From: JBBROS01 sp965213855
GTDB taxonomy: Bacteria > Pseudomonadota > Alphaproteobacteria > Acetobacterales > Acetobacteraceae
Reading direction: 5' to 3'
DNA: 64,000 nt
Assembly: GCA_965213855.1 (NCBI GenBank)
Contig: CBDCAA010000011.1
Span: forward strand, 310,001 to 374,000
In this document: positions 42,445 through 51,277 of the stretch, in pieces
Numbering within the stretch: position 1 is the stretch's first letter
Layout: the number at the start of each line of letters is the position of its first letter
The notes under the pieces: model-generated
The model's input: only the letters and a program-made list of their open reading frames with translations
Told to the model about the DNA's origin: nothing
The model's database searches: none
Program-made: the position numbers and the translations under genes

Positions 42445-43668
42445 ATGGGTCAGGATGTCAGAGGCCACAACTCGGGCGCGTTCCGCAGCGGCCGGCACTT
42501 CTTGCAGATCCCCGGCCCCAGCAACGTCCCCGACCGCATCCTGCGCGCCATCGACATGCCCACCATGGACCATCGCGGTCCGGAGTTCGGCGAGCTCGGT
42601 CGCCGCATCTTCGACAACATCGGTCCCGTGTTCGGCACCACCGGCACCGTCGTCATCTTCCCCGGCAGCGGCACCGGCGCATGGGAGGCGGCGATCGTCA
42701 ACACGCTCCGGCCCGGCGACACCGTGCTGATGTACGAGACCGGGCAGTTCGCGACGCTGTGGCAGAAGATGGCCGACCGCCTCGGCATCCGCACCGAGTT
42801 CGTGCCCGGCGACTGGCGCCACGGCGTCGACCCGGCGGACGTCGAGGCGCGGCTGCGCGCCGACACGGCCCACGCGATCAAGGCCGTCATGGTCGTCCAT
42901 AACGAGACGAGCACCGGCGTCACCAGCCGCATCGCCGACGTGCGCGCTGCCATCGACGCGGCCGGGCACCCGGCGCTGTTTATGGTCGACGTGATCAGCT
43001 CGCTCGGTTCTGTCGAGTACAAACATGACGAATGGCGGGTCGACGTCACGGTCGCCGGTTCCCAGAAGGGGCTGATGCTGCCGCCCGGGCTGGGGTTCAA
43101 CGCCGTTTCGGCCAAGGCGCTCGCCGCTGCGAAGTCTGGCGGGATGCCGCGCTCCTACTGGGACTGGCAGGAGATGATGGGCCCGAACAAGACCGGCTAC
43201 TTTCCCTACACCCCGGCCACCAACCTGCTCTACGGCCTCGACGAGGCGCTGAAGATGCTGGCCGAGGAAGGGCTGTCCCATGTGTTCGCCCGCCACGACC
43301 GCTTCGCCGCGGCCACTCGCGCAGCCGTCCGCGGCTGGGGGCTCGAGGTGCTGGCCCTCGACCCGCGCGAGTACAGCCCCGTCCTGACGACCGTGATCAT
43401 GCCCGAGGGCCATGACGCCGACGCCCTGCGGACGGTCATCCTGGACCATTTCGACATGTCGCTCGGCCAGGGTCTCGGCAAGCTGAAGGGCCGTGTGTTC
43501 CGCATCGGCCATCTCGGCGACTTCAACGACCTGATGCTGATGGGTACGCTGGCGGGCGTCGAGATGGGGCTGCGCCTGGCGGGCGTGCCGCACCGGGCCG
43601 CCGGCGTGGCCGCGGCCATGGACGTCCTGGCCGGCCAGGTGGGCGGGCTGGACCAGAAGGCCGCCTGA
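42445..43668 (+). CDS. Serine-glyoxylate aminotransferase (class V)
   Basis: 407 aa from ATG 42445 with GGGAGG five bases upstream. PLP enzyme moving the amino group of serine (or alanine) to glyoxylate, giving glycine and hydroxypyruvate. Motifs: FLQIPGPSNVPDRILRAIDM, PTMDHRGPEFGELGRRIF, MVDVISSLGSVEYKHDEW and the PLP-lysine region VAGSQKGLMLPPGLGFNA. Ureidoglycine-glyoxylate aminotransferases are close relatives, so the donor is not certain. Followed by an MFS transporter and a glycolate/lactate dehydrogenase-like fusion that could supply glyoxylate. Confidence 0.9.
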   Translation: MGQDVRGHNSGAFRSGRHFLQIPGPSNVPDRILRAIDMPTMDHRGPEFGELGRRIFDNIGPVFGTTGTVVIFPGSGTGAWEAAIVNTLRPGDTVLMYETGQFATLWQKMADRLGIRTEFVPGDWRHGVDPADVEARLRADTAHAIKAVMVVHNETSTGVTSRIADVRAAIDAAGHPALFMVDVISSLGSVEYKHDEWRVDVTVAGSQKGLMLPPGLGFNAVSAKALAAAKSGGMPRSYWDWQEMMGPNKTGYFPYTPATNLLYGLDEALKMLAEEGLSHVFARHDRFAAATRAAVRGWGLEVLALDPREYSPVLTTVIMPEGHDADALRTVILDHFDMSLGQGLGKLKGRVFRIGHLGDFNDLMLMGTLAGVEMGLRLAGVPHRAAGVAAAMDVLAGQVGGLDQKAA

Positions 43669-43685
43669 GGCCCGGGAGCCCGACG

Positions 43686-44966
43686 ATGCCAACCCGGCGA
43701 TGGACCGCCAGCACCAACGTTCTGCTGCTGCTGTGCGCGATGTACTTCATCACGTATGTCGACCGCGTGAACGTCAGCTCCGCGGCCGAAGCGTTCAAGA
43801 CCGAGCTCGGCCTGACCAACACCCAGGTCGGGTTCGTGTTCTCGGCCTTCGCCTACCCCTATTTGGCTTGCCAGGTCATCGGCGGCTGGTTCAGCGATCG
43901 CTTCGGCGCCCGCCGCACGCTGGTCGTCTGTGGCCTGGTCTGGGCCGTCGCGACCATCCTGACTGGCCTGGTCGGCGGCTATGCGACCATGCTGGCCGCC
44001 CGCGTGCTGCTGGGCCTGGGCGAGGGCGCGACCTTCCCGACGGCCACCCGCGCGATGTCGACCTGGTTGCCGGGCGGCAAGTCCGGCTGGGCGCAGGGGA
44101 TCACCCACTCCGCGGCCCGGCTCGGCAACGCGATCACCCCGCCCGCCGTTGTCGCCCTGATCGCGCTCATCTCCTGGCGCGGCTCGTTCGTCGTCATGGG
44201 CGGGATCAGCCTGGTCTGGGTCGCGGCCTGGGGCCTGTATTATCGCGACGACCCGCGCACGCACCCCGGCATGACGCCGGCGGACGTCGCCGCCCTGCCG
44301 CCTGCCCGCGAGGGCGCGGCCCGGGTGCCGACGCCCTGGGGCCTGCTGCTGCGCCGCATGGCGCCCGTCACGTTCGTCTATTTCTGCTATGGCTGGACCC
44401 TGTGGACGTTCCTGTCCTGGGTGCCGCAATTCATGCTGCACGCCTACAACCTGAAGCTGTCCAGTTCCGCGCTGTTCTCTGGCCTCGTGTTCGGCTGCGG
44501 CGTGGTGGGCGACGCGCTGGGTGGCTTCGTGTCGGACGCGCTCTACCGCCGCACCGGCAGCTTGACGCGCGCCCGGCGAGACCTGGTGATCTTTGGCATG
44601 GCCGGGTCGTTCGTCTGCTCGGCCCCGGTGCTGTTCGTCACCGACCCGACGCTGGCCGCGATCGCACTCGGCGGCGCCTTCTTCTTCGCCGAGCTGACCA
44701 TCGGGCCGATGTGGGCGATCCCGATGGACGTCGCGCCGCAGTTCTCCGGCACGGCCGCCGGCCTCATGAACTCCGGCTCCGCCGCCGCCGCGATTCTGTC
44801 GCCGGTCGTGTTTGGCTGGATCATCGATCACACGGGCAACTGGTCGCTGCCGTTCTATGGCACCATGGGCCTGTTGCTGGTCGGGATCGCCGCCGCCTTC
44901 ACCATGCGTCCGGAGCAGACCTTCGCCGCCGACGCCCGGGCAACGGGGAGGGCGGCCGTTGCCTGA
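43686..44966 (+). CDS. MFS transporter, anion:cation symporter (glucarate/phthalate-type)
   Basis: 426 aa, twelve spans. N-terminal LLLLCAMYFITYVDRVNVSS and VFSAFAYPYLACQVIGGWFS then DRFGARRTLVVCGLVWAVA, plus LGLGEGATFPTATRAMSTWL, are typical of the ACS family importing organic anions. Lies 17 bp after the aminotransferase and its stop is overlapped by the next gene, so it is in the GntR-controlled operon. The transported acid is probably the substrate of the downstream dehydrogenase (inference). Confidence 0.88.
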   Translation: MPTRRWTASTNVLLLLCAMYFITYVDRVNVSSAAEAFKTELGLTNTQVGFVFSAFAYPYLACQVIGGWFSDRFGARRTLVVCGLVWAVATILTGLVGGYATMLAARVLLGLGEGATFPTATRAMSTWLPGGKSGWAQGITHSAARLGNAITPPAVVALIALISWRGSFVVMGGISLVWVAAWGLYYRDDPRTHPGMTPADVAALPPAREGAARVPTPWGLLLRRMAPVTFVYFCYGWTLWTFLSWVPQFMLHAYNLKLSSSALFSGLVFGCGVVGDALGGFVSDALYRRTGSLTRARRDLVIFGMAGSFVCSAPVLFVTDPTLAAIALGGAFFFAELTIGPMWAIPMDVAPQFSGTAAGLMNSGSAAAAILSPVVFGWIIDHTGNWSLPFYGTMGLLLVGIAAAFTMRPEQTFAADARATGRAAVA

Positions 44967-47955
44967 CGGGGGAAGGGTGCCGGCGCCGCTAGGCGACGTT
45001 CGCCTCGCCGAGCGCCTCCGCCGCGAGACGCAGGCCGAGGTGCTGTTCGGCCGCGCCGACCGCGGCCGCTACAGCACCGACGCGTCGATCTACCAGCAGG
45101 AGCCGGTCGGCGTCATCGTGCCCCGAACCATCGACGACGTGGCCGCCGCATTGGCCATCGCCCGGGAACACGGCGTCTCCGTCCTGCCTCGCGGCGGCGG
45201 CACCAGCCAGTGCGGCCAGACCGTCAACCGTGCGCTGGTCATCGACTGCACGAAACACCTCCGCCGTGTGCTCGAGGTCGACGAGGCCGCCCGGAGGGCC
45301 TGGGTCGAGCCCGGGCTGGTCCTGAGCCACCTCAACAGGGCCCTCGCAGGCCAAAAGCTGTTCTTCCCCGTCGATCCCAGCACTAACGCCCGCTGCACCA
45401 TCGGCGGCATGGCCGGCAACAACTCCTGCGGCGCGAAGTCCATCCGCTACGGCCTGATGGCCGACAACGTCCGCGCTATCGACGCCATCTTGGCCGACGG
45501 CACCCGGCACCGCTTCGGCCACCTGCCGGACAATCTGGGCGCCGACGTGCCCGCCGGTATCGCCGCCCTCGTCCAGCGCCTGCGCGCCCTTGGCGTTGCC
45601 GAAGCCGAGGAGATCGCCGCCCGCTTCCCGCACCAACTCCGCCGGGTCGGCGGCTACAACATCGAGGTGCTCACCCCGGCCGCCCGGCGCGAGGGCCGCG
45701 AGAACCTCGCCCGCCTGCTCGTCGGCTCCGAAGGCACGCTCGCCTTCTCCGCCGCCCTCGAGCTGGACCTGCAGCCGACGCTGCCACGCAAGGTGCTCGG
45801 CATCTGCCAGTTCCCCACCTTTCGCGCCGCCATGGAGGCGTCGAAGCACCTGGTTGCCCTCGGTCCCGAAGCGGTCGAGTTGGTCGACCGCACCATGATC
45901 GACCTCGGCCGCGGCATCGAGATCTACCGCCCCACGATCGATCGGATGCTGATCGGCGAGCCCGACAGCCTGCTGATCGTCGAGTTCCACGGCCAGGACG
46001 ACGCGCCGCTATTGGCGAAGCTCGCCCAGCTCGAGGAGGCGATGGCCGACCTCGGCTATCCCGGCGCCATCGTCCGCGCCACCGAGCCGGCGTTCCAGGC
46101 CGCCATCGCCAACGTGCGCGAGGCCGGGCTGAACATTATGATGTCGATGAAAGGCGACGGCAAACCCGTGTCGTTCATCGAGGACTGCGCCGTCGGCCTC
46201 GATGACCTCGCCGACTATACCGAGCGCCTGAACGACGTGTTCGCCCGCCACGGCACGAAGGGCACCTGGTACGCCCACGCCAGCGTCGGCTGCCTGCACG
46301 TACGCCCCGTGCTCAACATGAAGGACCCGGCCGACGTCCGCACCATGCGCGCCGTCGCCGAGGAGTGCTTCGCCCTGGTGCGCGAATACAAGGGCAGCCA
46401 TAGCGGCGAGCACGGTGACGGCATCGTCCGCTCCGAGTTCCACGAGAGCATGTTCGGCCCCCGCATCGTGCGCGCGTTCGAGGCGGTGAAGGACGCGTTC
46501 GACCCGGCCGCGATGCTCAATCCCAACCGCGTCGTCCATCCCCCGCGCATGGACGACCGCAGCCTGTTCCGTTACGGCCCGGACTATGCCGCCGAACCGC
46601 TGTCACCGGCGCTGGACTGGAGCGCCTATCCCGGCCCCCCGGAAATCACCGGGTCCGGGCTGCTCGCGGCCGTCGAGATGTGCAACAACAACGGAACGTG
46701 CCGCGGCTTCCACGCCGGCAGCATGTGCCCCAGCTACCGGATCACCCGCGACGAGCAGCACCTCACCCGCGGCCGCGCCAACACGTTGCGCCTGGCGCTG
46801 ACCGGCCAGCTCGGCCCCGACGCGCTCGCCGGCGACGACGTGGCCGACGCGCTCAAGCTCTGCGTCTCGTGCAAGGCCTGCAGGCGCGAGTGCCCCACCG
46901 GCGTCGACATGGCGCGCATGAAGATCGAGGCGCTCGCAGCCCGCGCGGCCCGGCACGGCATCGGCCTTCGCGAGCGCCTGGTCGCCGAACTGCCACGCTA
47001 CGCCCCCTGGGCCTCCCGCTTTTCTGCCCTCGCGAACCTCCGCAACCGCATCTTCCTTCTCCGCCGCCTCGGCGAGCGCCTCGGCCTCGCCGCCGCCCGC
47101 CCTCTCCCCGAATGGAGCGGCCGCCCGTTCAAGAACAGCGAACTCCCTCTCCCGCCGATGGGAGAGGGTTGGGGTGAGGGCGCGCAGGCCAGCGCCGCCC
47201 CGGCCACCCTCACCCAACCCTCTCCCGCCGGCGGGAGAGGGCTTCGTGGCGACGTCCTTCTCTTCGCCGACACTTTCAACCGCTACTTCGAACCCGAAAA
47301 CCTTCGTGCCGCCGTCCGCGTCCTGCGCGCCGCCGGGTTCAATCCCATCGTCCCGCCAGGCAAGCCGCTCTGCTGCGGCCGCACCTACCTCTCCGCCGGC
47401 CTCGTTGGCCGCGCCCGTGCCGAAGCCCGCCGCACCTTGGCCGCCCTCGCCGGCACGCTCCCCGTCGTCGGCCTCGAACCCTCCTGCCTGCTCACCCTCC
47501 GGGACGAGTTCACCGCCCTCCTGCCGGGCCCCGAGGCCGAAGCCCTCGCATCCCGCGCCATGCTCATCGGCGAGTTCCTGGCCAAGCACGGCGATGGCCT
47601 CACGTTCCAGCCTCAAGCCGCGAAGGCGCACGTCCACGGGCACTGCCATCAGAAGGCGTTCGGCGCCTTCCCGGACAGCCTCGCCGTGCTGGGCCGCGTT
47701 CCCGGACTGGACGTGCGCCCGATCGAGTCCTCTTGCTGTGGCATGGCCGGCGCCTTCGGCTACCAGTCCGAAACCCAGGATGCGAGCCGGGCGATGGCTG
47801 AGGCCTCGCTTCTCCCCGCGGTACGCGCGGCCGGGGCCGAGGCTTGGATCGTCGCCGACGGCACCTCCTGCCGCCACCAGATTTACGACCTGGCCGGCCG
47901 GCATGCCGTGCACTCGGTCGTGTTGCTGGACCGGGCCCTGCAGCCACCGCCATGA
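44959..47955 (+). CDS. FAD-binding and Fe-S-binding oxidoreductase (GlcD-GlcF / D-lactate dehydrogenase fusion) with in-frame repeat insert
   Basis: 998 aa from TTG 44959, where GGGGAGG gives a good ribosome site; GTG 44977 is the alternative. Residues about 20-540 are a FAD_binding_4/oxidase domain (VGVIVPRTIDDVAAALAIAR, SVLPRGGGTSQCGQTVNRAL, LLVGSEGTLAFSAALEL, SHSGEHGDGIVRSEFHESM). Then two Fe-S motifs (CNNNGTCRGFHAGSMCPSY and CVSCKACRRECPTGVDM) and two CCG domains (PLCCGRTYLSAGL, SSCCGMAGAFGYQSE). Probably oxidises glycolate, D-lactate or a related D-2-hydroxyacid into the electron transport chain. Residues about 729-761 (LPPMGEGWGEG, LTQPSPAGGRG) come from a palindromic repeat between the Fe-S and CCG parts. 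Confidence 0.9.
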   Translation: MPDGGRVPAPLGDVRLAERLRRETQAEVLFGRADRGRYSTDASIYQQEPVGVIVPRTIDDVAAALAIAREHGVSVLPRGGGTSQCGQTVNRALVIDCTKHLRRVLEVDEAARRAWVEPGLVLSHLNRALAGQKLFFPVDPSTNARCTIGGMAGNNSCGAKSIRYGLMADNVRAIDAILADGTRHRFGHLPDNLGADVPAGIAALVQRLRALGVAEAEEIAARFPHQLRRVGGYNIEVLTPAARREGRENLARLLVGSEGTLAFSAALELDLQPTLPRKVLGICQFPTFRAAMEASKHLVALGPEAVELVDRTMIDLGRGIEIYRPTIDRMLIGEPDSLLIVEFHGQDDAPLLAKLAQLEEAMADLGYPGAIVRATEPAFQAAIANVREAGLNIMMSMKGDGKPVSFIEDCAVGLDDLADYTERLNDVFARHGTKGTWYAHASVGCLHVRPVLNMKDPADVRTMRAVAEECFALVREYKGSHSGEHGDGIVRSEFHESMFGPRIVRAFEAVKDAFDPAAMLNPNRVVHPPRMDDRSLFRYGPDYAAEPLSPALDWSAYPGPPEITGSGLLAAVEMCNNNGTCRGFHAGSMCPSYRITRDEQHLTRGRANTLRLALTGQLGPDALAGDDVADALKLCVSCKACRRECPTGVDMARMKIEALAARAARHGIGLRERLVAELPRYAPWASRFSALANLRNRIFLLRRLGERLGLAAARPLPEWSGRPFKNSELPLPPMGEGWGEGAQASAAPATLTQPSPAGGRGLRGDVLLFADTFNRYFEPENLRAAVRVLRAAGFNPIVPPGKPLCCGRTYLSAGLVGRARAEARRTLAALAGTLPVVGLEPSCLLTLRDEFTALLPGPEAEALASRAMLIGEFLAKHGDGLTFQPQAAKAHVHGHCHQKAFGAFPDSLAVLGRVPGLDVRPIESSCCGMAGAFGYQSETQDASRAMAEASLLPAVRAAGAEAWIVADGTSCRHQIYDLAGRHAVHSVVLLDRALQPPP
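47145..47241. repeat. Palindromic repeat element inserted in the FAD/Fe-S dehydrogenase gene
   Basis: CCCTCTCCC (47145-47153) pairs with GGGAGAGGG (47160-47168); CCCTCTCCC (47218-47226) pairs with GGGAGAGGG (47233-47241), the latter part of a perfect 24-bp palindrome. The two halves are also inverted copies of each other (GGGTGAGGG near 47172-47180 against CCCTCACCC near 47206-47214), so the 97-bp unit can fold as one long cruciform. Related to the element inside bchB (21064-21173). Confidence 0.88.
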
Positions 47956-47962
47956 TGCGCCC

Positions 47963-48616
47963 ATGACGGACACCCCACCGGACGAAACCAAGCTGACCCG
48001 TACGAAGCAGCTCTGGGCCGCCGCCGGCAAGTTCCTCACCGGCCGCCACGCCCAGCCGGCCGACGCGCGCCTACCGCCGGGCCAGCACCTGGTGCGCGAC
48101 TGGCCCGTGCTCGACCTCGGCACCCAGCCCGACGTGCCGACCGGCAGCTGGACGCTTCGCGTCTACGGCGACGTCGAGCAGCAGGTTTCCCTCGACTGGC
48201 CCGGCTTCCTGGCGCTGCCGCAGTCGGACAGCGTGTCCGACATGCACTGCGTGACCACCTGGTCGCGCTACGACAATGCCTGGCGCGGCGTCATGACGCG
48301 GGAGCTGATGAGCCTCGTGCGCCCGAAGGACACTGCCCGCTTCGTCATCCTGCACAGCCATGACGGCTATACGACCAACGTGCCCCTGTCCGACTTCGCC
48401 GCCGATGACGCGCTGTTGGCCACCCACTGGGAGGGTGAACCCATCAACCGGGCCCATGGCGGCCCGGCGCGGCTGATCGTGCCCCACCTCTACCTCTGGA
48501 AAAGCGCCAAATGGCTCCAGCGCATCGAGTTCAGCCCCGTCGACAAGCCCGGCTACTGGGAAGTCCGCGGCTACCACCGCCGCGGTGATCCGTGGGCCGA
48601 GGAGCGCTACGGCTGA
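47963..48616 (+). CDS. Sulfite-oxidase-like molybdopterin oxidoreductase
   Basis: 217 aa from ATG 47963; the open frame upstream is shadow of the dehydrogenase. Oxidoreductase molybdopterin-binding domain of the SUOX/YedY type without signal peptide or haem domain. The Mo-coordinating cysteine is in VSDMHCVTTWSRYDN; other family stretches are FVILHSHDGYTTNVPLSDF, THWEGEPINRAHGGPARLIV and PHLYLWKSAKWLQRIEF. Small cytosolic proteins of this kind lack a known substrate. Eight bases after the dehydrogenase gene; close to the Moco-biosynthesis genes on the other strand. Confidence 0.9.
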   Translation: MTDTPPDETKLTRTKQLWAAAGKFLTGRHAQPADARLPPGQHLVRDWPVLDLGTQPDVPTGSWTLRVYGDVEQQVSLDWPGFLALPQSDSVSDMHCVTTWSRYDNAWRGVMTRELMSLVRPKDTARFVILHSHDGYTTNVPLSDFAADDALLATHWEGEPINRAHGGPARLIVPHLYLWKSAKWLQRIEFSPVDKPGYWEVRGYHRRGDPWAEERYG

Positions 48617-48697
48617 GTGGAGCCAACCCGTCGCCGGGGCATTCACTTGGCCGCAATCGCATCCTAAAATAAGGACGCGCGGCCGCGAGCCGCCTAG

Positions 48698-49645
48698 TTA
48701 AACGGCTTCCGTCCACATCGCCGGTACCAGCGCGTAGCCCTCGCCCTCCCGCACGATGTGCCCCGTCGCCGGGAACGGCGCGTGGTAGAAGCAGACTTGC
48801 ATCCTCTCCGTCGCCGCCAGGTCCAGCATCCGGTGCCGCGTCGCCCGAGCCTGCGCGGCGTCGTAGTCGAAGAACGCCGACCAGTCCGGGTGCCGCGCGA
48901 ACACCGCCGTGTTGTTCGTCACGTCCGACATCACCAGCAGCCGTCCGCCGCCCGACACCACGGCGAACGCCGTATGCCCGGGCGTGTGCCCGTCGGCCTG
49001 CACCGCCGTGATCCCCGGCAGGATCTCCTGCCCCCAGCGATACATCGTCACGTCGTTGCGGATCGGGTCGAACACCCGCCGGATGTTGTCGAAATTGCCG
49101 GTCAGGTAGGCGCCCGAGGCCCGCGTACGCTCGCGGTCGCTCATCCAGAACGCCCATTCCGGTTCCGGCACCATCACCTGCGCCTGCGGGAACGGCGTCG
49201 ACCCGTCGCGCAGTCGGTAGCCGTTCACATGGTCGGTGTGGAAATGGCTGAACACCACGGTGTCCACCTGCGACGGCTCGAACCCGGCCGCCCGGAAGTT
49301 TGCCATCCAACGCCCCGCGGTCGGCGGCGCCAGGTCGCCGTTCCCGGTATCGATCAGCACCAGCTTCGACCCGGTGTTGATCACCAGGGTCGTGAACGTG
49401 ATCGGGAACCGGTCCGTCACCATGAACGCGTCGGCCAGCGCCTGCTTCACGTCGGCCTGGTCCGCATTCAGCACGAAGCCATCCAGGCTGCGGTACGCCA
49501 GCCCGTCATGGATCGCCGTCACCTGCAGCTCGCCCACCCGATACCGGAAGAACGACGGCGCCTGCCCGGACACCACCGGCGCCGCCGCTCCGGTCGCGAC
49601 GGCAGCAACGGCCGCCGCGAGCAGATCCCGCCGGCGCAGCCCCAT
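48698..49645 (-). CDS. Tat-exported MBL-fold metallo-hydrolase
   Basis: 315 aa from ATG 49645. Twin-arginine-like signal (GLRRRDLLAAAVAAVATGAA) followed by a metallo-beta-lactamase domain: metal motif VFSHFHTDHVNGY, then DGHTPGHTAFAVVSGGGRLL and FYHAPFPATGHIV. Related exported MBL proteins include quorum-quenching and alkyl-sulfatase-like hydrolases, but nothing here fixes the substrate. The ATG overlaps the bactofilin stop by one base, so the two are co-translated. Convergent with the sulfite-oxidase-like gene. Confidence 0.87.
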   Translation of the reverse strand: MGLRRRDLLAAAVAAVATGAAAPVVSGQAPSFFRYRVGELQVTAIHDGLAYRSLDGFVLNADQADVKQALADAFMVTDRFPITFTTLVINTGSKLVLIDTGNGDLAPPTAGRWMANFRAAGFEPSQVDTVVFSHFHTDHVNGYRLRDGSTPFPQAQVMVPEPEWAFWMSDRERTRASGAYLTGNFDNIRRVFDPIRNDVTMYRWGQEILPGITAVQADGHTPGHTAFAVVSGGGRLLVMSDVTNNTAVFARHPDWSAFFDYDAAQARATRHRMLDLAATERMQVCFYHAPFPATGHIVREGEGYALVPAMWTEAV

Positions 49646-50373
49646 CAAGCGCCCGGAACGGGCTCGACGACCGGCCGCGTCTCGGTCTTTGCCGGCTCCG
49701 CGCGCGCGCCCTCGGTGAGCATCTCGATCCGGCCCGTGATCTGCCCGCCATCCTCGACCTGCAGGCGGCGGCAGCGGGCCGTCCCCAACACCTTGCCCGA
49801 CGCCCGCACGATCAGGTTGCCCCGCGCCGTCAGCGTCCCGTCGATGGTGCCCGCGACCTCGGTGTCCTCTACCTCGACCTCACCCTTGAACATGCCGCCC
49901 GGCGCAATCACCAGCTCGGTCGCATGGACGATACTTGCCTCGAACGTGCCCTCGACGATCAGCCGCTCGGCGTCCGTCACCGTGCCCTGCACGCTGATGC
50001 CGCGGCCCACGACCAGCGTCCGGCGCTCTGCCGGCTCACGCGCGCGGCCGGGCATCTGCGGCTGAGGCTGCCCCGGGCGCGGCGGCACGGGGATGCCTCC
50101 GGGCGAGGACATCGTCTGTGGCCCCATGCCCGGCGCGGGCGAGGAGGGTGGGCTGGGCGGGGCGGGGAAGGGGGAGCGGCCCATGGCAGGAGCCTCCTTG
50201 GCAGCAGGACGGAAAGGGGGAACGCCGATCCCTGGTTCGGGACGGCGCGGCGACTGTATCGGCTGGGGGGAGGGCGCCGGCGCATCGGCCCGGACCGGCG
50301 CCAAGGCTGCATCGGCAGGCTGCGGCGCGGGTGAAGCGTCCGGCTGGTCGTCTGGTTTACGGCGCTTGAACAA
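49645..50373 (-). CDS. Bactofilin (polymer-forming cytoskeletal protein)
   Basis: 242 aa from TTG 50373, where AGGAGGGGA gives a strong ribosome site and the protein then begins MFKRRKPDDQPDA, the usual bactofilin start. A long Pro/Ala-rich disordered N-terminal half (to about residue 120) precedes the beta-helical bactofilin domain (RTLVVGRGISVQGTVTDAER, GTFEASIVHATELVIAPGG, GTIDGTLTARGNLIVRASGK, DGGQITGRIEML). Bactofilins self-assemble at the inner membrane and organise cell-wall enzymes. The Pro-rich extension is longer than in typical members. Co-translated with the MBL gene. Confidence 0.88.
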   Translation of the reverse strand: MFKRRKPDDQPDASPAPQPADAALAPVRADAPAPSPQPIQSPRRPEPGIGVPPFRPAAKEAPAMGRSPFPAPPSPPSSPAPGMGPQTMSSPGGIPVPPRPGQPQPQMPGRAREPAERRTLVVGRGISVQGTVTDAERLIVEGTFEASIVHATELVIAPGGMFKGEVEVEDTEVAGTIDGTLTARGNLIVRASGKVLGTARCRRLQVEDGGQITGRIEMLTEGARAEPAKTETRPVVEPVPGA

Positions 50374-50505
50374 GCGGACTCCCCTCCTCGCTTGGGGCCG
50401 CCACGCCCTCCATCCAGGAGGCCGGGACAACCATCGCGCATGGGGTAACATGAGCGATGGCCGAGGCATAGACCCGTCTCATCAACCCCCATCTCATCAG
50501 GCGCG

Positions 50506-51189
50506 TCACAGGGACAGGCGCTGCCGGGCCGGGGCGAGCGACGCGTTCAACACGTGCGTCAGCGCCGCGACGCCGATCACCGGAACCAGCAGGTTCAGTA
50601 GCGGCACCGTCCCGGCCAGCGCCAGCAACCCGCCCTGGACCAGCACCGGCAGCCGCCGCCTGCCATAGGCCGCGAGCGCGTCCGCCCGGCTCATCCGCCG
50701 CATCGCGATCGCAACGAACAGCCCGCGCCCGATCGCCCAGCCGGTCACCGCCCAGCCGAGCACGAGGCCGACGCCCGGCAGCAGCACCGCGAGGATCAGT
50801 GTCGCGACCTGCCACGCGAGCACCTGTGCGCCGAGCACGGCGCCATCCCAGGCCTGTACGGCCACGGGCGCACCCGCACCGGGCCGCGGCAGCGCCGGGT
50901 AGAACCGGCGGTCCACCGCGTCCGAGACCCGGTTTATGTATAAGGTCGCGATCAGCACTGCGGCCGGGATGAAGAACCATATCGCCAGGCCGGCCGCGAC
51001 CAGCCCGCCCGCCAGCCCCGCCAGCCAGCCAAGCCAGCCGGGATGCCCCACCAGCTGCTGGACGCCCCAGGCGCTGCCCGCCAGGACGGCGACGAAGGCG
51101 GCGACGCACCATGCGATGCTTCGCAGCAGCACGCCCAGGAACACAGGGTCGTCGACCTGCTGCAGAGCGCGGAACATCGGGGAGAGCAT
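50506..51189 (-). CDS. EI24-domain (CysZ-like) membrane protein
   Basis: 227 aa with about four to five long hydrophobic spans (SIAWCVAAFVAVLAGSAWGV, LGWLAGLAGGLVAAGLAIWF, LAWQVATLILAVLLPGVGLV, LALAGTVPLLNLLVPVIGVA). The order of helices and the motif GWAVTGWAIGRGLFVAIAMRR fit the EI24 family, annotated as CysZ-like sulfate transporters, though most alphaproteobacterial members are uncharacterised. Divergent from the PfkB kinase gene across an 88-bp gap that should hold both promoters. Confidence 0.82.
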   Translation of the reverse strand: MLSPMFRALQQVDDPVFLGVLLRSIAWCVAAFVAVLAGSAWGVQQLVGHPGWLGWLAGLAGGLVAAGLAIWFFIPAAVLIATLYINRVSDAVDRRFYPALPRPGAGAPVAVQAWDGAVLGAQVLAWQVATLILAVLLPGVGLVLGWAVTGWAIGRGLFVAIAMRRMSRADALAAYGRRRLPVLVQGGLLALAGTVPLLNLLVPVIGVAALTHVLNASLAPARQRLSL

Positions 51190-51277
51190 GGCGGGTCACC
51201 AGGTTGCAGCGTGCGGAGGTGGATGATACGCGCCGCGCCTGCAACAGCTACCCCAAGCAGCCACTCCAGGAGACGCC

